A stretch of 64,000 bases of DNA from an uncultured Lachnospiraceae bacterium (GCA_900319245.1 ONNQ01000002.1:1-64000); one strand, 5' to 3'; positions 31,218 through 40,052 are shown, numbered from the stretch's first letter. Translations and numbers: made by a program. Notes: generated by a model from the letters alone, not told the origin.

Positions 31218-32435
31218 ATGAACACAGAACTGAAAGAGGCAATTGAGGCGCTCGAAAAAGAAAAGAACATTAGCAGCGAAACGCTGTTCGAGGCAATCGA
31301 GAACGCGCTGATGACTGCCTGCAAGAGCAATTTTGGCAAAGCGGACAATATTAAGGTCGCCGTTGACCGCGATACCTTCGAGTATTCGTGCTGTGCTGAA
31401 AAAGAGGTCGTCGAGACAGAGGACGACGTGGAGGACAAGCTCCTTCAGATCCCGCTTTCTGAGGCGGTCAAGTACAATGCAGCGGCCAAGATCGGCGATA
31501 CGGTTGATGTAAAGATCAACAGTCAGTCTTTTGGCAGAATCGCAACACAGATCGCGAAGAACGTGATCCTGCAGAAGATCCGCGAAGAAGAGAGAAGCGT
31601 AGTATACGATTACTACATTGCCAAGCAGAAGAATATCGTGACAGGTATTGTGCAGCGTATCAACGGCGGCAATATCAGTGTGAACCTCGGCCGCGCAGAC
31701 GGACTGTTGAATGAAAAAGAACAGGTGCCGGGCGAGCACTTAAAGCCCACAGACCGCATCAAGGTCTATATTGTCGATGTCCGCACAACCAACCGCGGCC
31801 CCAGGATTCTTGTCAGCCGCACACACCCCGAACTGGTCAGACGCCTTTTTGAGCAGGAAGTGACGGAGATCAAGGACGGAACGGTTGAGATCAAGAGTAT
31901 CGCAAGAGAGGCCGGCAGTCGTACCAAGATCGCTGTATTCTCCAATGACCCAAATGTGGATGCAGTCGGTGCATGCGTAGGTGTGAACGGCGTCCGCGTC
32001 AACAATATTGTGGACGAGCTTCGCGGCGAGAAGATCGATATCATCAACTGGGATGAGAACCCCGGAAACCTGATCCAGAACGCACTGTCACCCGCCAAGA
32101 TCGTTGCGGTATTCGCAGATCCGGAAGAGAAGACTGCCAAGGTCGTGGTACCGGATTATCAGCTCTCTCTGGCCATCGGCAGAGAAGGCCAGAACGCCCG
32201 TCTTGCAGCCAAGCTCACCGGCTATAAGATCGATATTAAGAGCGAGACACAGGCGAAGGATGCTCCTGGATTCCGCTATGAGGACTATGTAGACGACGAG
32301 TACTACGAGGACGAATACGACGAAGAGTATGAAGACGGCGAGTATGCGGAAGACGAGTACGAAGGCGAAGAGGAAGTGATGGAAGAGGCATCCGAAGAAT
32401 TCGCCCCGGATGAAGAGACCGAGACAGAAGCGTAA
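31218..32435 (+). CDS. nusA: transcription termination/antitermination factor NusA
   Basis: This factor binds RNA polymerase and RNA to control pausing, termination and antitermination. The 405-residue protein has the N-terminal polymerase-binding domain (to about 125), S1 domain (about 130-200, VTGIVQRINGGNISVNLGRADG), KH1 (about 225-275, VDAVGACVGVNGVRVNNI) and KH2 (about 300-345, SLAIGREGQNARLAAKLTG). It ends in about 50 residues of mostly Asp, Glu and Tyr. AAAAGGAGA precedes the ATG at 31218. NusA may regulate its own operon through the hairpin before rimP, as reported for Bacillus subtilis. Confidence 0.95.
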   Translation: MNTELKEAIEALEKEKNISSETLFEAIENALMTACKSNFGKADNIKVAVDRDTFEYSCCAEKEVVETEDDVEDKLLQIPLSEAVKYNAAAKIGDTVDVKINSQSFGRIATQIAKNVILQKIREEERSVVYDYYIAKQKNIVTGIVQRINGGNISVNLGRADGLLNEKEQVPGEHLKPTDRIKVYIVDVRTTNRGPRILVSRTHPELVRRLFEQEVTEIKDGTVEIKSIAREAGSRTKIAVFSNDPNVDAVGACVGVNGVRVNNIVDELRGEKIDIINWDENPGNLIQNALSPAKIVAVFADPEEKTAKVVVPDYQLSLAIGREGQNARLAAKLTGYKIDIKSETQAKDAPGFRYEDYVDDEYYEDEYDEEYEDGEYAEDEYEGEEEVMEEASEEFAPDEETETEA

Positions 32436-32466
32436 GATACACATTCAACTCATACCAGGAGAGACA

Positions 32467-32739
32467 ATGCCCAAGAAGATTCCGATGCGCAGATGCACAG
32501 GGTGCGGCGAGATGAAGGAGAAGAAAGATCTGATCCGCGTCGTCCGCACGCCGGAGGGGGATATCCGAATAGATCAAACAGGAAAAATAAATGGCAGAGG
32601 CGCCTATCTATGCGACGACGCTTCCTGCCTGCGCAAAGCGCAAAAGAAACGATCTCTGCAGAGGTCACTCGATACGGCGATCCCGGATGAGATTTTTGAT
32701 GAGCTGCATAAGAGATGGGAGGGATTCCAGGATGGATAG
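32467..32739 (+). CDS. ylxR: YlxR family RNA-binding protein (DUF448)
   Basis: The 90-residue basic protein is of the YlxR family, a nucleic-acid-binding or nucleoid-associated small protein encoded between nusA and infB. Signatures are PMRRCTGCGEMKEKKDLIRV (residues 6-25) and GRGAYLCDDASCLRKA near 44-59, with the paired cysteines. CAGGAGAG precedes the ATG at 32467. It overlaps ylxQ by 8 bases. Confidence 0.9.
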   Translation: MPKKIPMRRCTGCGEMKEKKDLIRVVRTPEGDIRIDQTGKINGRGAYLCDDASCLRKAQKKRSLQRSLDTAIPDEIFDELHKRWEGFQDG

Positions 32740-33046
32740 AGTGTTATCACTTCTGGGAATTGCCCAGAAGGCAGGTAAGGTCGTAAGCGGCGGTTTTCTC
32801 TGTGAAGACGCGATCAAGAGCCGGAAAGCCGTATTGGTGATCCTGGCAGAAGACGCGCAGAAAAATACCGTGCATACGATCACAAATAAATGTACATATT
32901 ACAAGATACCGTTTTGCTTCTACGGAACAAAAGAAGCGTTAGGCCACGCCATTGGCAAAGGAGAACGTTCCTGCGCCGCAGTGACGGACCAGGGGCTTGC
33001 AGATGGCATAACTAAGCTGCTAGGCAGCGGGAAGAAAGAGGAGTAA
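32732..33046 (+). CDS. ylxQ: L7Ae-type ribosomal/K-turn-binding protein YlxQ
   Basis: This small protein of the L7Ae/L30e fold binds kink-turn RNA in related members. The 104-residue protein begins LSLLGIAQKAGKVVSGGF and carries AVLVILAEDAQKNTVHTI and the pattern NKCTYYKIPFCFYGTKEALGHAIG typical of the fold. The ribosome binding site GGGAGG lies in the end of ylxR. The stop codon directly abuts the infB start codon. Its natural RNA target is not known. Confidence 0.9.
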   Translation: MDRVLSLLGIAQKAGKVVSGGFLCEDAIKSRKAVLVILAEDAQKNTVHTITNKCTYYKIPFCFYGTKEALGHAIGKGERSCAAVTDQGLADGITKLLGSGKKEE

Positions 33047-36000
33047 ATGGCAACAGAGAATTTAGGTGCAAATGAGAACAAAAAAGCAGGAGAGGGAGCA
33101 AAGAGGCCCAGACCGGCTGACGGCAAGACTCCTGTTAAGAAGAAAAAAATCATTATCGTGACGGGAAACAATACGAAGGGCCGTCAGAGTTCCGGACAGC
33201 GGAGTGCCTATTCCAGCGGATCTTACTCCAGTGGCAGTGGCAGCGCTGCCGGATCGTATTCCAGCGGCGGTGCAAGAAAACAAAGACCCGCAGGCCAGGC
33301 AGGCGGCGCACGCAGAGAAGCAGGGACAGGTCGTCCGAGAACAGAGGCGAAACCTGTGCCGCATAAGATCATTCGTCCCAGCGTCAAGCCCTCGCAGATG
33401 GAAGTGGATTTCCACAAGCCGGAGCCGGTCGTCAGAAGGCCTAAGAAGGTCGAGGAGACCCCTGTCGCTGCTGCAGAAGTCAATGCAGTTGTACAGGAGC
33501 CTGTCAAACAGGAACCCGTGCAGCCTGCAGCGCCTGTCGCAGAGAAGGCTGTGGAGACTGTGGCTGCGCCCGTCGGATCGGAAGCACCCGTAGAGAAGAA
33601 AGCAGTCGAAGAGCCCGTCAAGGCGCCTGTTGTCAAAGAAGAGACGCCTGTCAAGGCGGAAGAAAAGACAGCACCGGTACAGACGCCGGTACAGCCTGCT
33701 GAGAAGCCTGTCGAAGAGCCCGCGCAGAAGGAAGCGCCGGCAGAGGCGCCTGTACAGACACGTCAGGATCGTCCGGAGCAGGCAGACCGCGCAAGACAGC
33801 AGTCCGGACAGCGCGGCCGCGAGAATAGAGATGGTCGGGATAACCGTGATAACCGCGGCTCTTTCCAGAGAGACAGAAATGGCCAGAATCAGGGCAGCTT
33901 CCGTGGTAATCGTGGTGAGAGAAGCGGCGACCAGGGCGGCTTCCGTACAGGTCGCGGCGAGAGAACCGGTGACCAGGGCGGCTTCCGTGGCAATCGCGGT
34001 GAGAGAACCGGCGAGCAGGGCGGCTTCCGTGGCAATCGTGGTGAGAGAACCGGCGAGCAGGGCGGTTTCCGTACAAATCGCAATGAGAGATCTGGCGAAC
34101 AGGGCGGTTTCGGCGGACGCAGCGCTAGACCCGGACAGGGCCGCGGCACAGCAGCTCCCTCCGCTTCCCGTCAGGGCAACAGACCCGGCGCAGCAGACGG
34201 CGGACGCCGCAGAACCTCCGGAAGACCCGAGGGCGAAGGATTCGCTGATAAGCACAGAGATGATAACAAGAGAAAGATGAACCAGGAGCGCGATAAGCGT
34301 TCCAAGAAGGATCTCATCTATAACGAAGAGGACAATCGCAAGAGAAACAGCGGCAACAGAGCCGGCAAGTTTATCCGTCCTGAGAAGAAGGTGGAAGTCG
34401 CGGTCGAGGAGCAGATCAAGACGATCACGATTCCTGAGAAGCTCACGATCAGAGAACTTGCGGAAGCGATGCACATGAATCCCTCTGAGATCATCAAGAA
34501 ACTGTTCCTGGCCGGACAGGTCATGACGCCCAACAGCGAAGTGGAATATGATGAGGCAGAGAAGATCGCACTCGATTACGATATCCTCTGCGAAAAAGAG
34601 CAGAAGGTCGACGTCATCGAAGAGCTTCTTCGTGAGGAAGACGACGCAGAAGAAGATATGGAGACAAGACCTCCGGTCATCTGCGTCATGGGCCATGTTG
34701 ACCACGGTAAAACATCCCTGCTCGACGCCATCAGAAAGACCAACGTCACAAGAGGCGAGGCAGGCGGAATCACGCAGGCCATCGGTGCATATACCATCAA
34801 GCTGGATGGCAGAAGCATCACATTCCTCGATACGCCCGGACATGAGGCGTTTACCGCAATGCGTATGCGCGGCGCTAATTCCACAGATATCGCTGTACTT
34901 GTTGTTGCAGCAGACGACGGCGTAATGCCGCAGACCATCGAAGCAATCAACCATGCGAAAGCAGCCGGCGTAGAGATCATTGTCGCAGTGAACAAGATCG
35001 ATAAGCCCGGCGCAAACGTAGACCGCGTCAAGCAGGAAATGACCGAGTACGAGCTGGTTCCCACCGATTGGGGTGGAACAACCGAGTTCGTTCCCGTATC
35101 CGCTAAGACCGGAGAAGGCATTGAGGATCTTCTGGAGACCATCCTTCTGACTGCGGATATCCTGGAACTGAAAGCCAATCCCAACAGAAAGGCAAGAGGC
35201 CTTGTTCTGGAGGCGAAGCTGGATAAGGGCAGAGGTCCTGTCGCGAACGTACTGGTCCAGAAGGGTACGCTCCATATTGGCGACTTCATTTCCGCAGGCG
35301 CAAGCTCCGGTAAGGTCCGCGCCATGATCGATGATAAGGGCCGCCGGATCAAGGAGGCAAAGCCCTCACAGCCTGTTGAGATCCTGGGTCTTTCTGACGT
35401 ACCCAGCGCAGGCGAAGTTATCATCGCTCATAATAGCAATGATGAAGCTAAGTCCTATGCGGAGACCTATAAGAACCAGCACAAGGAAGAACTGATCGAA
35501 GATACCAAGATGCGCATGAATCTGGATGACCTGTTCAACCAGATGAAGGAAGGAAACCTCAAGGAGTTCAACCTGATCATCAAAGCAGATGTACAGGGTT
35601 CCGTCGAAGCCCTCAAGCAGAGCCTTCTCAAGCTCTCCAACGAGGAAGTTGTGGTCAAGGTCATTCACGGCGGCGTAGGTGCGATCACCGAGTCCGACGT
35701 CACACTTGCGTCCGCGTCCAATGCGGTCATCATCGGATTTAACGTTCGTCCTGATGCAACTGCTAAGGCAATGGCTGAGCATGAAGGTGTCGACGTACGT
35801 CTCTACAAGGTCATTTATCAGGCCATCGACGCGGTGGAAGCTGCCCTCAAAGGCATGCTGGCACCTGTCTATGAGGAGCGTGTCATCGGCCATGTTGTCG
35901 TCAGACAGTTGTTCAAGGCATCTGCTGTCGGAAATATCGCAGGTTCCTATGTACTGGACGGCGTGATCCGCAGAGGCTGCAAGTGCAGAATCAGCAGAGC

Positions 36001-36169
36001 GGGCGAGCAGATCTTCGAAGGCGATCTTGCATCTCTCAAGAGATTCAAGGACGATGTCAAAGAAGTGAAGGCCGGATTTGAATGCGGCCTGGTATTTGAA
36101 GGATTCGACAAGATGCAGGTAGATGATGTTGTCGAAGCCTACGATTTGGTTGAGGTACCCAGAACATGA
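33047..36169 (+). CDS. infB: translation initiation factor IF-2
   Basis: This GTPase brings initiator tRNA to the 30S subunit. The 1040-residue protein has a very long disordered N part: Lys/Ala/Pro/Val/Glu-rich repeats (about 100-250), then an Arg/Gly-rich zone with five 14-residue repeats of GGFRGNRGERTGEQ type (about 283-352) and a basic linker. The IF2N-like segment EKLTIRELAEAMHMNPSEI follows near 465, the G domain has GHVDHGKTSLLDAI near 548 and NKIDKPGAN near 650, and then come domains II to IV, with the closing fMet-tRNA-binding part. ATG follows the ylxQ stop without a gap, with AGAGGAG just upstream. It overlaps rbfA by four bases. Confidence 0.96.
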   Translation: MATENLGANENKKAGEGAKRPRPADGKTPVKKKKIIIVTGNNTKGRQSSGQRSAYSSGSYSSGSGSAAGSYSSGGARKQRPAGQAGGARREAGTGRPRTEAKPVPHKIIRPSVKPSQMEVDFHKPEPVVRRPKKVEETPVAAAEVNAVVQEPVKQEPVQPAAPVAEKAVETVAAPVGSEAPVEKKAVEEPVKAPVVKEETPVKAEEKTAPVQTPVQPAEKPVEEPAQKEAPAEAPVQTRQDRPEQADRARQQSGQRGRENRDGRDNRDNRGSFQRDRNGQNQGSFRGNRGERSGDQGGFRTGRGERTGDQGGFRGNRGERTGEQGGFRGNRGERTGEQGGFRTNRNERSGEQGGFGGRSARPGQGRGTAAPSASRQGNRPGAADGGRRRTSGRPEGEGFADKHRDDNKRKMNQERDKRSKKDLIYNEEDNRKRNSGNRAGKFIRPEKKVEVAVEEQIKTITIPEKLTIRELAEAMHMNPSEIIKKLFLAGQVMTPNSEVEYDEAEKIALDYDILCEKEQKVDVIEELLREEDDAEEDMETRPPVICVMGHVDHGKTSLLDAIRKTNVTRGEAGGITQAIGAYTIKLDGRSITFLDTPGHEAFTAMRMRGANSTDIAVLVVAADDGVMPQTIEAINHAKAAGVEIIVAVNKIDKPGANVDRVKQEMTEYELVPTDWGGTTEFVPVSAKTGEGIEDLLETILLTADILELKANPNRKARGLVLEAKLDKGRGPVANVLVQKGTLHIGDFISAGASSGKVRAMIDDKGRRIKEAKPSQPVEILGLSDVPSAGEVIIAHNSNDEAKSYAETYKNQHKEELIEDTKMRMNLDDLFNQMKEGNLKEFNLIIKADVQGSVEALKQSLLKLSNEEVVVKVIHGGVGAITESDVTLASASNAVIIGFNVRPDATAKAMAEHEGVDVRLYKVIYQAIDAVEAALKGMLAPVYEERVIGHVVVRQLFKASAVGNIAGSYVLDGVIRRGCKCRISRAGEQIFEGDLASLKRFKDDVKEVKAGFECGLVFEGFDKMQVDDVVEAYDLVEVPRT
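33893..34102 (+). repeat. five tandem 42-bp repeats in infB
   Basis: Five in-frame units of 42 bases, each encoding a version of GGFRGNRGERTGEQ, follow one another at 33893, 33935, 33977, 34019 and 34061. Units 3 and 4 are almost identical in DNA, which points to recent duplication; the outer units have drifted. Confidence 0.9.
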
Positions 36170-36573
36170 GAAAAAACAGCGTAAAGAACCGCAGGATCAA
36201 TGATGAAGTGCGCAAAGCACTCGCGGCGATTGTCCGCGACGTCAAAGATCCTCGGATCAGCCCGCTGACCAGCATAACCGGCACAGAAGTGGCTCCTGAC
36301 CTCAAGACATGTAAAGTGTATGTCAGCGTCTATGGAGACAGTGAGGCGGGAACAAGGACTATGGAGGGCCTTAAGAGCGCATCGCGTTTTATACGCGGAG
36401 AACTGGCCAGAAAGGTCAATCTGAGAAATACTCCTGAGCTCACATTTGTGCTGGATGACTCCATTGCATATGGCGTAGCAATGTCTCATCGCATCGATGA
36501 GGTCACTGCGGCGGACAGAAATGCAGAGCTGGCCAGAGGACAAGAGACAGACGAAAGTATACAGGACGAATGA
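36166..36573 (+). CDS. rbfA: ribosome-binding factor A
   Basis: This KH-fold factor matures the 5' end of 16S rRNA and fits the 30S subunit during cold adaptation. The 135-residue protein has KNRRINDEVRKALAAIVRDV (residues 5-24), DPRISPLTSITGTEVAPDLK, KVYVSVYGD and LRNTPELTFVLDDSI near 87-101, in family order. The start codon overlaps the infB stop (ATGA), and the stop overlaps nrnA in the same manner. Confidence 0.95.
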   Translation: MRKNSVKNRRINDEVRKALAAIVRDVKDPRISPLTSITGTEVAPDLKTCKVYVSVYGDSEAGTRTMEGLKSASRFIRGELARKVNLRNTPELTFVLDDSIAYGVAMSHRIDEVTAADRNAELARGQETDESIQDE

Positions 36574-37535
36574 AATTACTGGATTTGGTAAAAAACTGCA
36601 AACGAATTGGAATCACTGGGCACAGTAACCCCGACGGGGACTGTGCCGGTTCCTGTTGTGCGTCAGCTTTGTATTTGAGAAAGCGCCTTCCGGACGCGCA
36701 GGTGGACGTCTATTTGGAAACGCTTCCCCAAGAACTGGAAAAGAATATTCCCGGCGCGGACACGATTCTTCATACAGTACCGGAGGACGAAGCGCGGTAC
36801 GATGCATTTATTCTTCTTGACAGTGTGCCCGGAAGGACCGGAGACGCGGAAAAGCTCTATCAAGAGGCTGCGCTTACGATCAACATCGACCACCATATTT
36901 CGAATCCGGGCAGCGGTGACGTCAACTACATCGACGCAGCCGCATCCAGCGCTTCGGAACTGGTCTACAATGTGATCGATCACGATGCCATCGACAAAGA
37001 GATCGCACAGGCCCTGTATGTCGGAATGGTGACGGATACCGGCGTCTTCCAGTATTCAAGCACAGGGGAGTCTACCATGTGTGCGGCAGGACATCTCATG
37101 TCCTATGGATTTGATTTTACGGCGGTGATCAGAGAGGTTTTCTTTGAGCGAACTGCGCTGCAGGCCCGGATTCTGGGAGAGGCCTTTGTGAGGTCGGAGC
37201 TTTCCATGAACGGAAAGTGCATCTTCAGTATTTTGGACAAGGCGCTCCTCGACCGTTATGGCGCGACCAGACAGGATCTGGATGGAATCAGCGCGCAGCT
37301 TGCACTCACGAAAGGCGTTGACTGCGCAGTATTCCTTCATGAAGATGAACCGGGCATATGGAGATCCAGTATGCGTTCTGTCAAGATCGTAAATGTAGCT
37401 GCACTGGCGGCTCGCTTTCATGGGGGCGGTCACATTCGTGCGGCCGGATGTACGATCACATCGGATATCGGCGAAGCGGTCAAGCTTCTAAAGAGCGATA
37501 TAGAGAGTCAGCTCTTGGATGCAGGGGCACTCTGA
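36570..37535 (+). CDS. nrnA: bifunctional oligoribonuclease/PAP phosphatase, DHH family
   Basis: This manganese-dependent phosphoesterase degrades nanoRNA and may convert pAp to AMP. The 321-residue protein shows the DHH-family motifs: GHSNPDGDCAGS near 17-28, FILLDSVPGR near 84, INIDHHISNPG near 107-117 with the DHH core, SELVYNVID near 132, and the C-terminal DHHA1 substrate site GGGHIRAAGC near 288-297. NrnA normally shows DAHD or NPDGD in motif I, and NPDGD is present. The start overlaps rbfA by four bases. The rbfA-nrnA-truB order is common in Firmicutes. Confidence 0.92.
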   Translation: MKLLDLVKNCKRIGITGHSNPDGDCAGSCCASALYLRKRLPDAQVDVYLETLPQELEKNIPGADTILHTVPEDEARYDAFILLDSVPGRTGDAEKLYQEAALTINIDHHISNPGSGDVNYIDAAASSASELVYNVIDHDAIDKEIAQALYVGMVTDTGVFQYSSTGESTMCAAGHLMSYGFDFTAVIREVFFERTALQARILGEAFVRSELSMNGKCIFSILDKALLDRYGATRQDLDGISAQLALTKGVDCAVFLHEDEPGIWRSSMRSVKIVNVAALAARFHGGGHIRAAGCTITSDIGEAVKLLKSDIESQLLDAGAL

Positions 37536-37586
37536 GCCTACACTCTGAGTCACCCCCTAAGCCAATAGGAAAGGACAGAAGCCTCC

Positions 37587-38516
37587 ATGTTTCATGGAAT
37601 GATGACAATTTATAAAGAAGCGGGATACACCTCCAGTGATGTGGTAGCGCGTCTGCGGGGCATCCTGCATATGAGAAAGATCGGTCATACAGGAACGCTT
37701 GATCCGGATGCGGAAGGAGTGCTTCCTGTATGTTTGGGTATAGGGACCAAACTCTGTGAACTGATCGCAGACAGAGACAAGGAATATGTCGCTGTCATGC
37801 GCCTGGGCACCGTGACGGATACACAGGACATGAGCGGAGAAGTGCTCGCGCAGATCTCGGACGAAGAAGTTCGCCGTCTGGTGACAGAGGAAGCACTCTC
37901 GGACGCCGTCTCGTCGTTTCGCGGCGTGATCAAGCAGGTCCCCCCCATGTACTCCGCTGTCAAGGTCAATGGCAAGCGGCTCTATGAGCTCGCAAGACAG
38001 GGCAAGACAGTGGAACGCAAAGAAAGAGAAGTGACGATCCACGAGCTGGAAATTCAGGAAGTTGTGCTTCCCCTCGTCACGATGCGGGTACGATGCAGCA
38101 AAGGGACCTATATTCGTACGCTTTGCCAGGACATCGGGGAAAAGCTCGGCACAGGCGCCGCTATGGAGCACCTGCTGCGGACAAGAGTGGGGCAGTTTGA
38201 TCTGGACCACGCGATCACGCTCGATGAGGCGGAGGCCATCATGAAATCGGACACGCCGGAACGGATCATGTCCTATATTTCTCCGGTGGACAGTTTCTTT
38301 TCCGACGCACCGGCAGCGCTTGTCAAGGACGAAGCGCTGCGATATCTTCGCAATGGTAATGCCGTAAAGAGAAGATATACCGATCTGCCTGTTTTGGCCC
38401 ATGAAGGTCCTGTGCGTATGTATGACCGGAACGGAAAATTCTATGCGCTCTATTCTTATGATCCGCGAAAGGACGAACTGCGGGGCGTAAAAATGTTTTT
38501 GACAAATGAAACCTAA
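37587..38516 (+). CDS. truB: tRNA pseudouridine-55 synthase
   Basis: The enzyme isomerises U55 in the T loop of tRNAs. The 309-residue protein has the catalytic motif KIGHTGTLDPDAEGVLPV (Asp near residue 40), then KEYVAVMRLGTVTDTQD, QVPPMYSAVKVNGKRLYELAR near 118-138 and RCSKGTYIRTLCQDIG near 170. A C-terminal extra domain is present. AAAGGA precedes the first ATG; two more ATGs follow within 15 bases, so the exact start is open. ribF follows after 27 bases. Confidence 0.94.
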   Translation: MFHGMMTIYKEAGYTSSDVVARLRGILHMRKIGHTGTLDPDAEGVLPVCLGIGTKLCELIADRDKEYVAVMRLGTVTDTQDMSGEVLAQISDEEVRRLVTEEALSDAVSSFRGVIKQVPPMYSAVKVNGKRLYELARQGKTVERKEREVTIHELEIQEVVLPLVTMRVRCSKGTYIRTLCQDIGEKLGTGAAMEHLLRTRVGQFDLDHAITLDEAEAIMKSDTPERIMSYISPVDSFFSDAPAALVKDEALRYLRNGNAVKRRYTDLPVLAHEGPVRMYDRNGKFYALYSYDPRKDELRGVKMFLTNET

Positions 38517-38543
38517 GCAATGCAGGAAGGAAAGGATCCCGGA

Positions 38544-39467
38544 ATGCAGATAATCAAAGGGACTACAGACTTTATAATCAAAGAGGGAACGGCGGTTGCT
38601 ATCGGCAAATTTGACGGCCTGCACCTCGGACACAGAAAGCTCCTTGCAGAAATCCTTCGCCAGAAGGAGGATGGCCTGAAAGCGGCTGTATTTACATTCG
38701 ATCCCTCTCCTGAGATTTTCTTTGGTATGAATCCGTCGCGAGAGCTCTCCACCAATGAGGAAAAGAGAGCGCTCTTTGCGGAAATCGGCATCGATATTCT
38801 TGTGGAATTTCCGTTTAATAAAGAAACAGCGGCCACTTCACCGGAGGACTTTGTAGTCGATATCCTGTGCAGGCGAATGAATGCCAAATATGTCGCAGCC
38901 GGCACAGATCTGTCTTTTGGCGCAAAGGGAAAAGGGAATTTCGCACTGATGGCGTCCCTTGCAAGACACCTGGGCTTTGAGGCGCACAAGATTGACAAAA
39001 TAGAGCGAAACGGGCAGGTGATCAGCTCCACACTGATTCGAAGTCTGGTAGAACAAGGCAATATGGAAGAGGCGGCATGCTGCCTCGGCGCGCCCTATAA
39101 GATCACCGGCAAGATCGTGCACGGACGGGCGCTGGGAAGAAGAATCGGAATTCCGACACTGAACCAAATTCCGCCGTCGGATAAGCTCCTTCCTCCATTC
39201 GGCGTCTATTATTCAGAAGTCAAGGCGGATGGGAAGACCTATAAGGCCATGACCAATATCGGCATTAAGCCGACTGTGACCGACGAAGCCAGAACCACGG
39301 TCGAGACCTATCTCTACGACTTTTCCGGAGACCTGTACGGAGAAACCGCCGAAGTGAGCCTTCTGACCTACCGAAGGCCGGAGATGCGCTTTTCCGGTAT
39401 CGAAGAGCTGAAAAGGACGATGGAAGAGGACATCCGGGAGGGCCGGATCTATCACGGACTTGCGTGA
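38544..39467 (+). CDS. ribF: bifunctional riboflavin kinase/FAD synthetase
   Basis: The enzyme makes FMN from riboflavin and then FAD. The N-terminal nucleotidyltransferase domain (to about 180) has AVAIGKFDGLHLGHRKLL near 18-35 and STLIRSLVEQGNMEEA; the C-terminal kinase domain has GRALGRRIGIPTLNQ near 190-204 and ATNIGIKPTV-like MTNIGIKPTV followed by VETYLYDFSGDLYG. The length of 307 is normal. An ATG 24 bases upstream is in frame, but GAAAGGAT lies properly before the ATG at 38544 and the resulting N terminus matches the family. It follows truB as in Bacillus. Confidence 0.94.
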   Translation: MQIIKGTTDFIIKEGTAVAIGKFDGLHLGHRKLLAEILRQKEDGLKAAVFTFDPSPEIFFGMNPSRELSTNEEKRALFAEIGIDILVEFPFNKETAATSPEDFVVDILCRRMNAKYVAAGTDLSFGAKGKGNFALMASLARHLGFEAHKIDKIERNGQVISSTLIRSLVEQGNMEEAACCLGAPYKITGKIVHGRALGRRIGIPTLNQIPPSDKLLPPFGVYYSEVKADGKTYKAMTNIGIKPTVTDEARTTVETYLYDFSGDLYGETAEVSLLTYRRPEMRFSGIEELKRTMEEDIREGRIYHGLA

Positions 39468-39529
39468 CAAAAAACCGGCAGCCTGGTACAAATATAGAAC
39501 ATTCCGAGCCGCGCGGACACAAATAAGTG

Positions 39530-39558
39530 TTTACATGGCGCAGAGAATGTGTTAAAAT
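39530..39558 (+). promoter_or_regulatory. promoter of rpsO
   Basis: TTTACA, 17 bases and TAAAAT give an rpsO leader of about 85 bases. Confidence 0.75.
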
Positions 39559-39577
39559 GCCATTTGTTTAACGACTA

Positions 39578-39622
39578 CCGACACTTAGGCTGAAGCTGCT
39601 CCGGCGCAGTCCCGGTGTTCGG
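39578..39622 (+). ncRNA. structured rpsO leader, candidate S15 autoregulatory element
   Basis: CCGACAC (39578-39584) pairs with GTGTTCGG (39615-39622) with one bulged T, and inside it CTGC (39596-39599) pairs with GCAG (39606-39609) around a 6-base loop. The structure lies between the promoter and the rpsO ribosome binding site (39636-39643). In several bacteria S15 represses its own mRNA through such folds; here this is inference. Confidence 0.45.
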
Positions 39623-39651
39623 CGAACCATTTAAGAAAAGGAGAAACGAAA

Positions 39652-39918
39652 ATGATTTCCAAAGAGAAAAAGACAGCTGTTATCAACGAGTACGCAAGAT
39701 TTGAAGGTGACACAGGTTCACCGGAAGTTCAGATCGCGATCCTGACCGCCAGAATCAAGGAGCTCACTGAGCACATGAAGGCGAACAAGAAGGATCACCA
39801 CAGTGCAAGAGGCCTTCAGAAGATGGTCGGCAGACGCAGAGCACTTCTTGATTACCTCAAGAGAACCGATCTGGAAGGATATCGTACACTCATCAAGAGA
39901 CTTGGTATCAGAAAGTAA
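39652..39918 (+). CDS. rpsO: 30S ribosomal protein S15
   Basis: This primary 16S rRNA-binding protein sits in the central domain of the small subunit. The 88-residue protein has [16 protein letters not shown] near 21-36, the [21 protein letters not shown] stretch in two parts (HHSARGL and [13 protein letters not shown]) and the close [12 protein letters not shown]. All are standard. AAAAGGAG lies 8 bases before the ATG. It has its own promoter, a folded leader, and a terminator-like hairpin before pnp, as in many bacteria where rpsO and pnp are linked. Confidence 0.97.
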   Translation: MISKEKKTAVINEYARFEGDTGSPEVQIAILTARIKELTEHMKANKKDHHSARGLQKMVGRRRALLDYLKRTDLEGYRTLIKRLGIRK

Positions 39919-39932
39919 TTCATAGGGAATCG

Positions 39933-39976
39933 AGAGACGGCTCTGACCGGTGATAACGGTAGACGCCGTCTCTTTC
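39933..39976 (+). terminator. terminator or attenuator between rpsO and pnp
   Basis: AGAGACGGC pairs with GCCGTCTCT over a long loop that contains a second hairpin (ACCGGTGATAACGGT), followed by TTTC. The T tract is short, so read-through into pnp is likely. No clear promoter for pnp follows, only a purine-rich stretch. Confidence 0.65.
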
Positions 39977-40052
39977 TCGTCTATGATTTGGACGGGAGAA
40001 GGTAGAAGAAGACAGAAGAAGTAGAGAAGAGAAGAAGAAAAGAGGAGACAGT

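Noticed and set aside
33893-34102. CRISPR-like array
   Set aside because: The 42-bp units are directly tandem, in frame and translated in IF-2; there are no spacers and no cas genes.
33062-35275. 737-codon minus-strand frame opposite infB
   Set aside because: It mirrors the repetitive Arg/Gly and Pro/Ala coding of infB and gives a Cys/Leu/Ser-rich product without any known motif.
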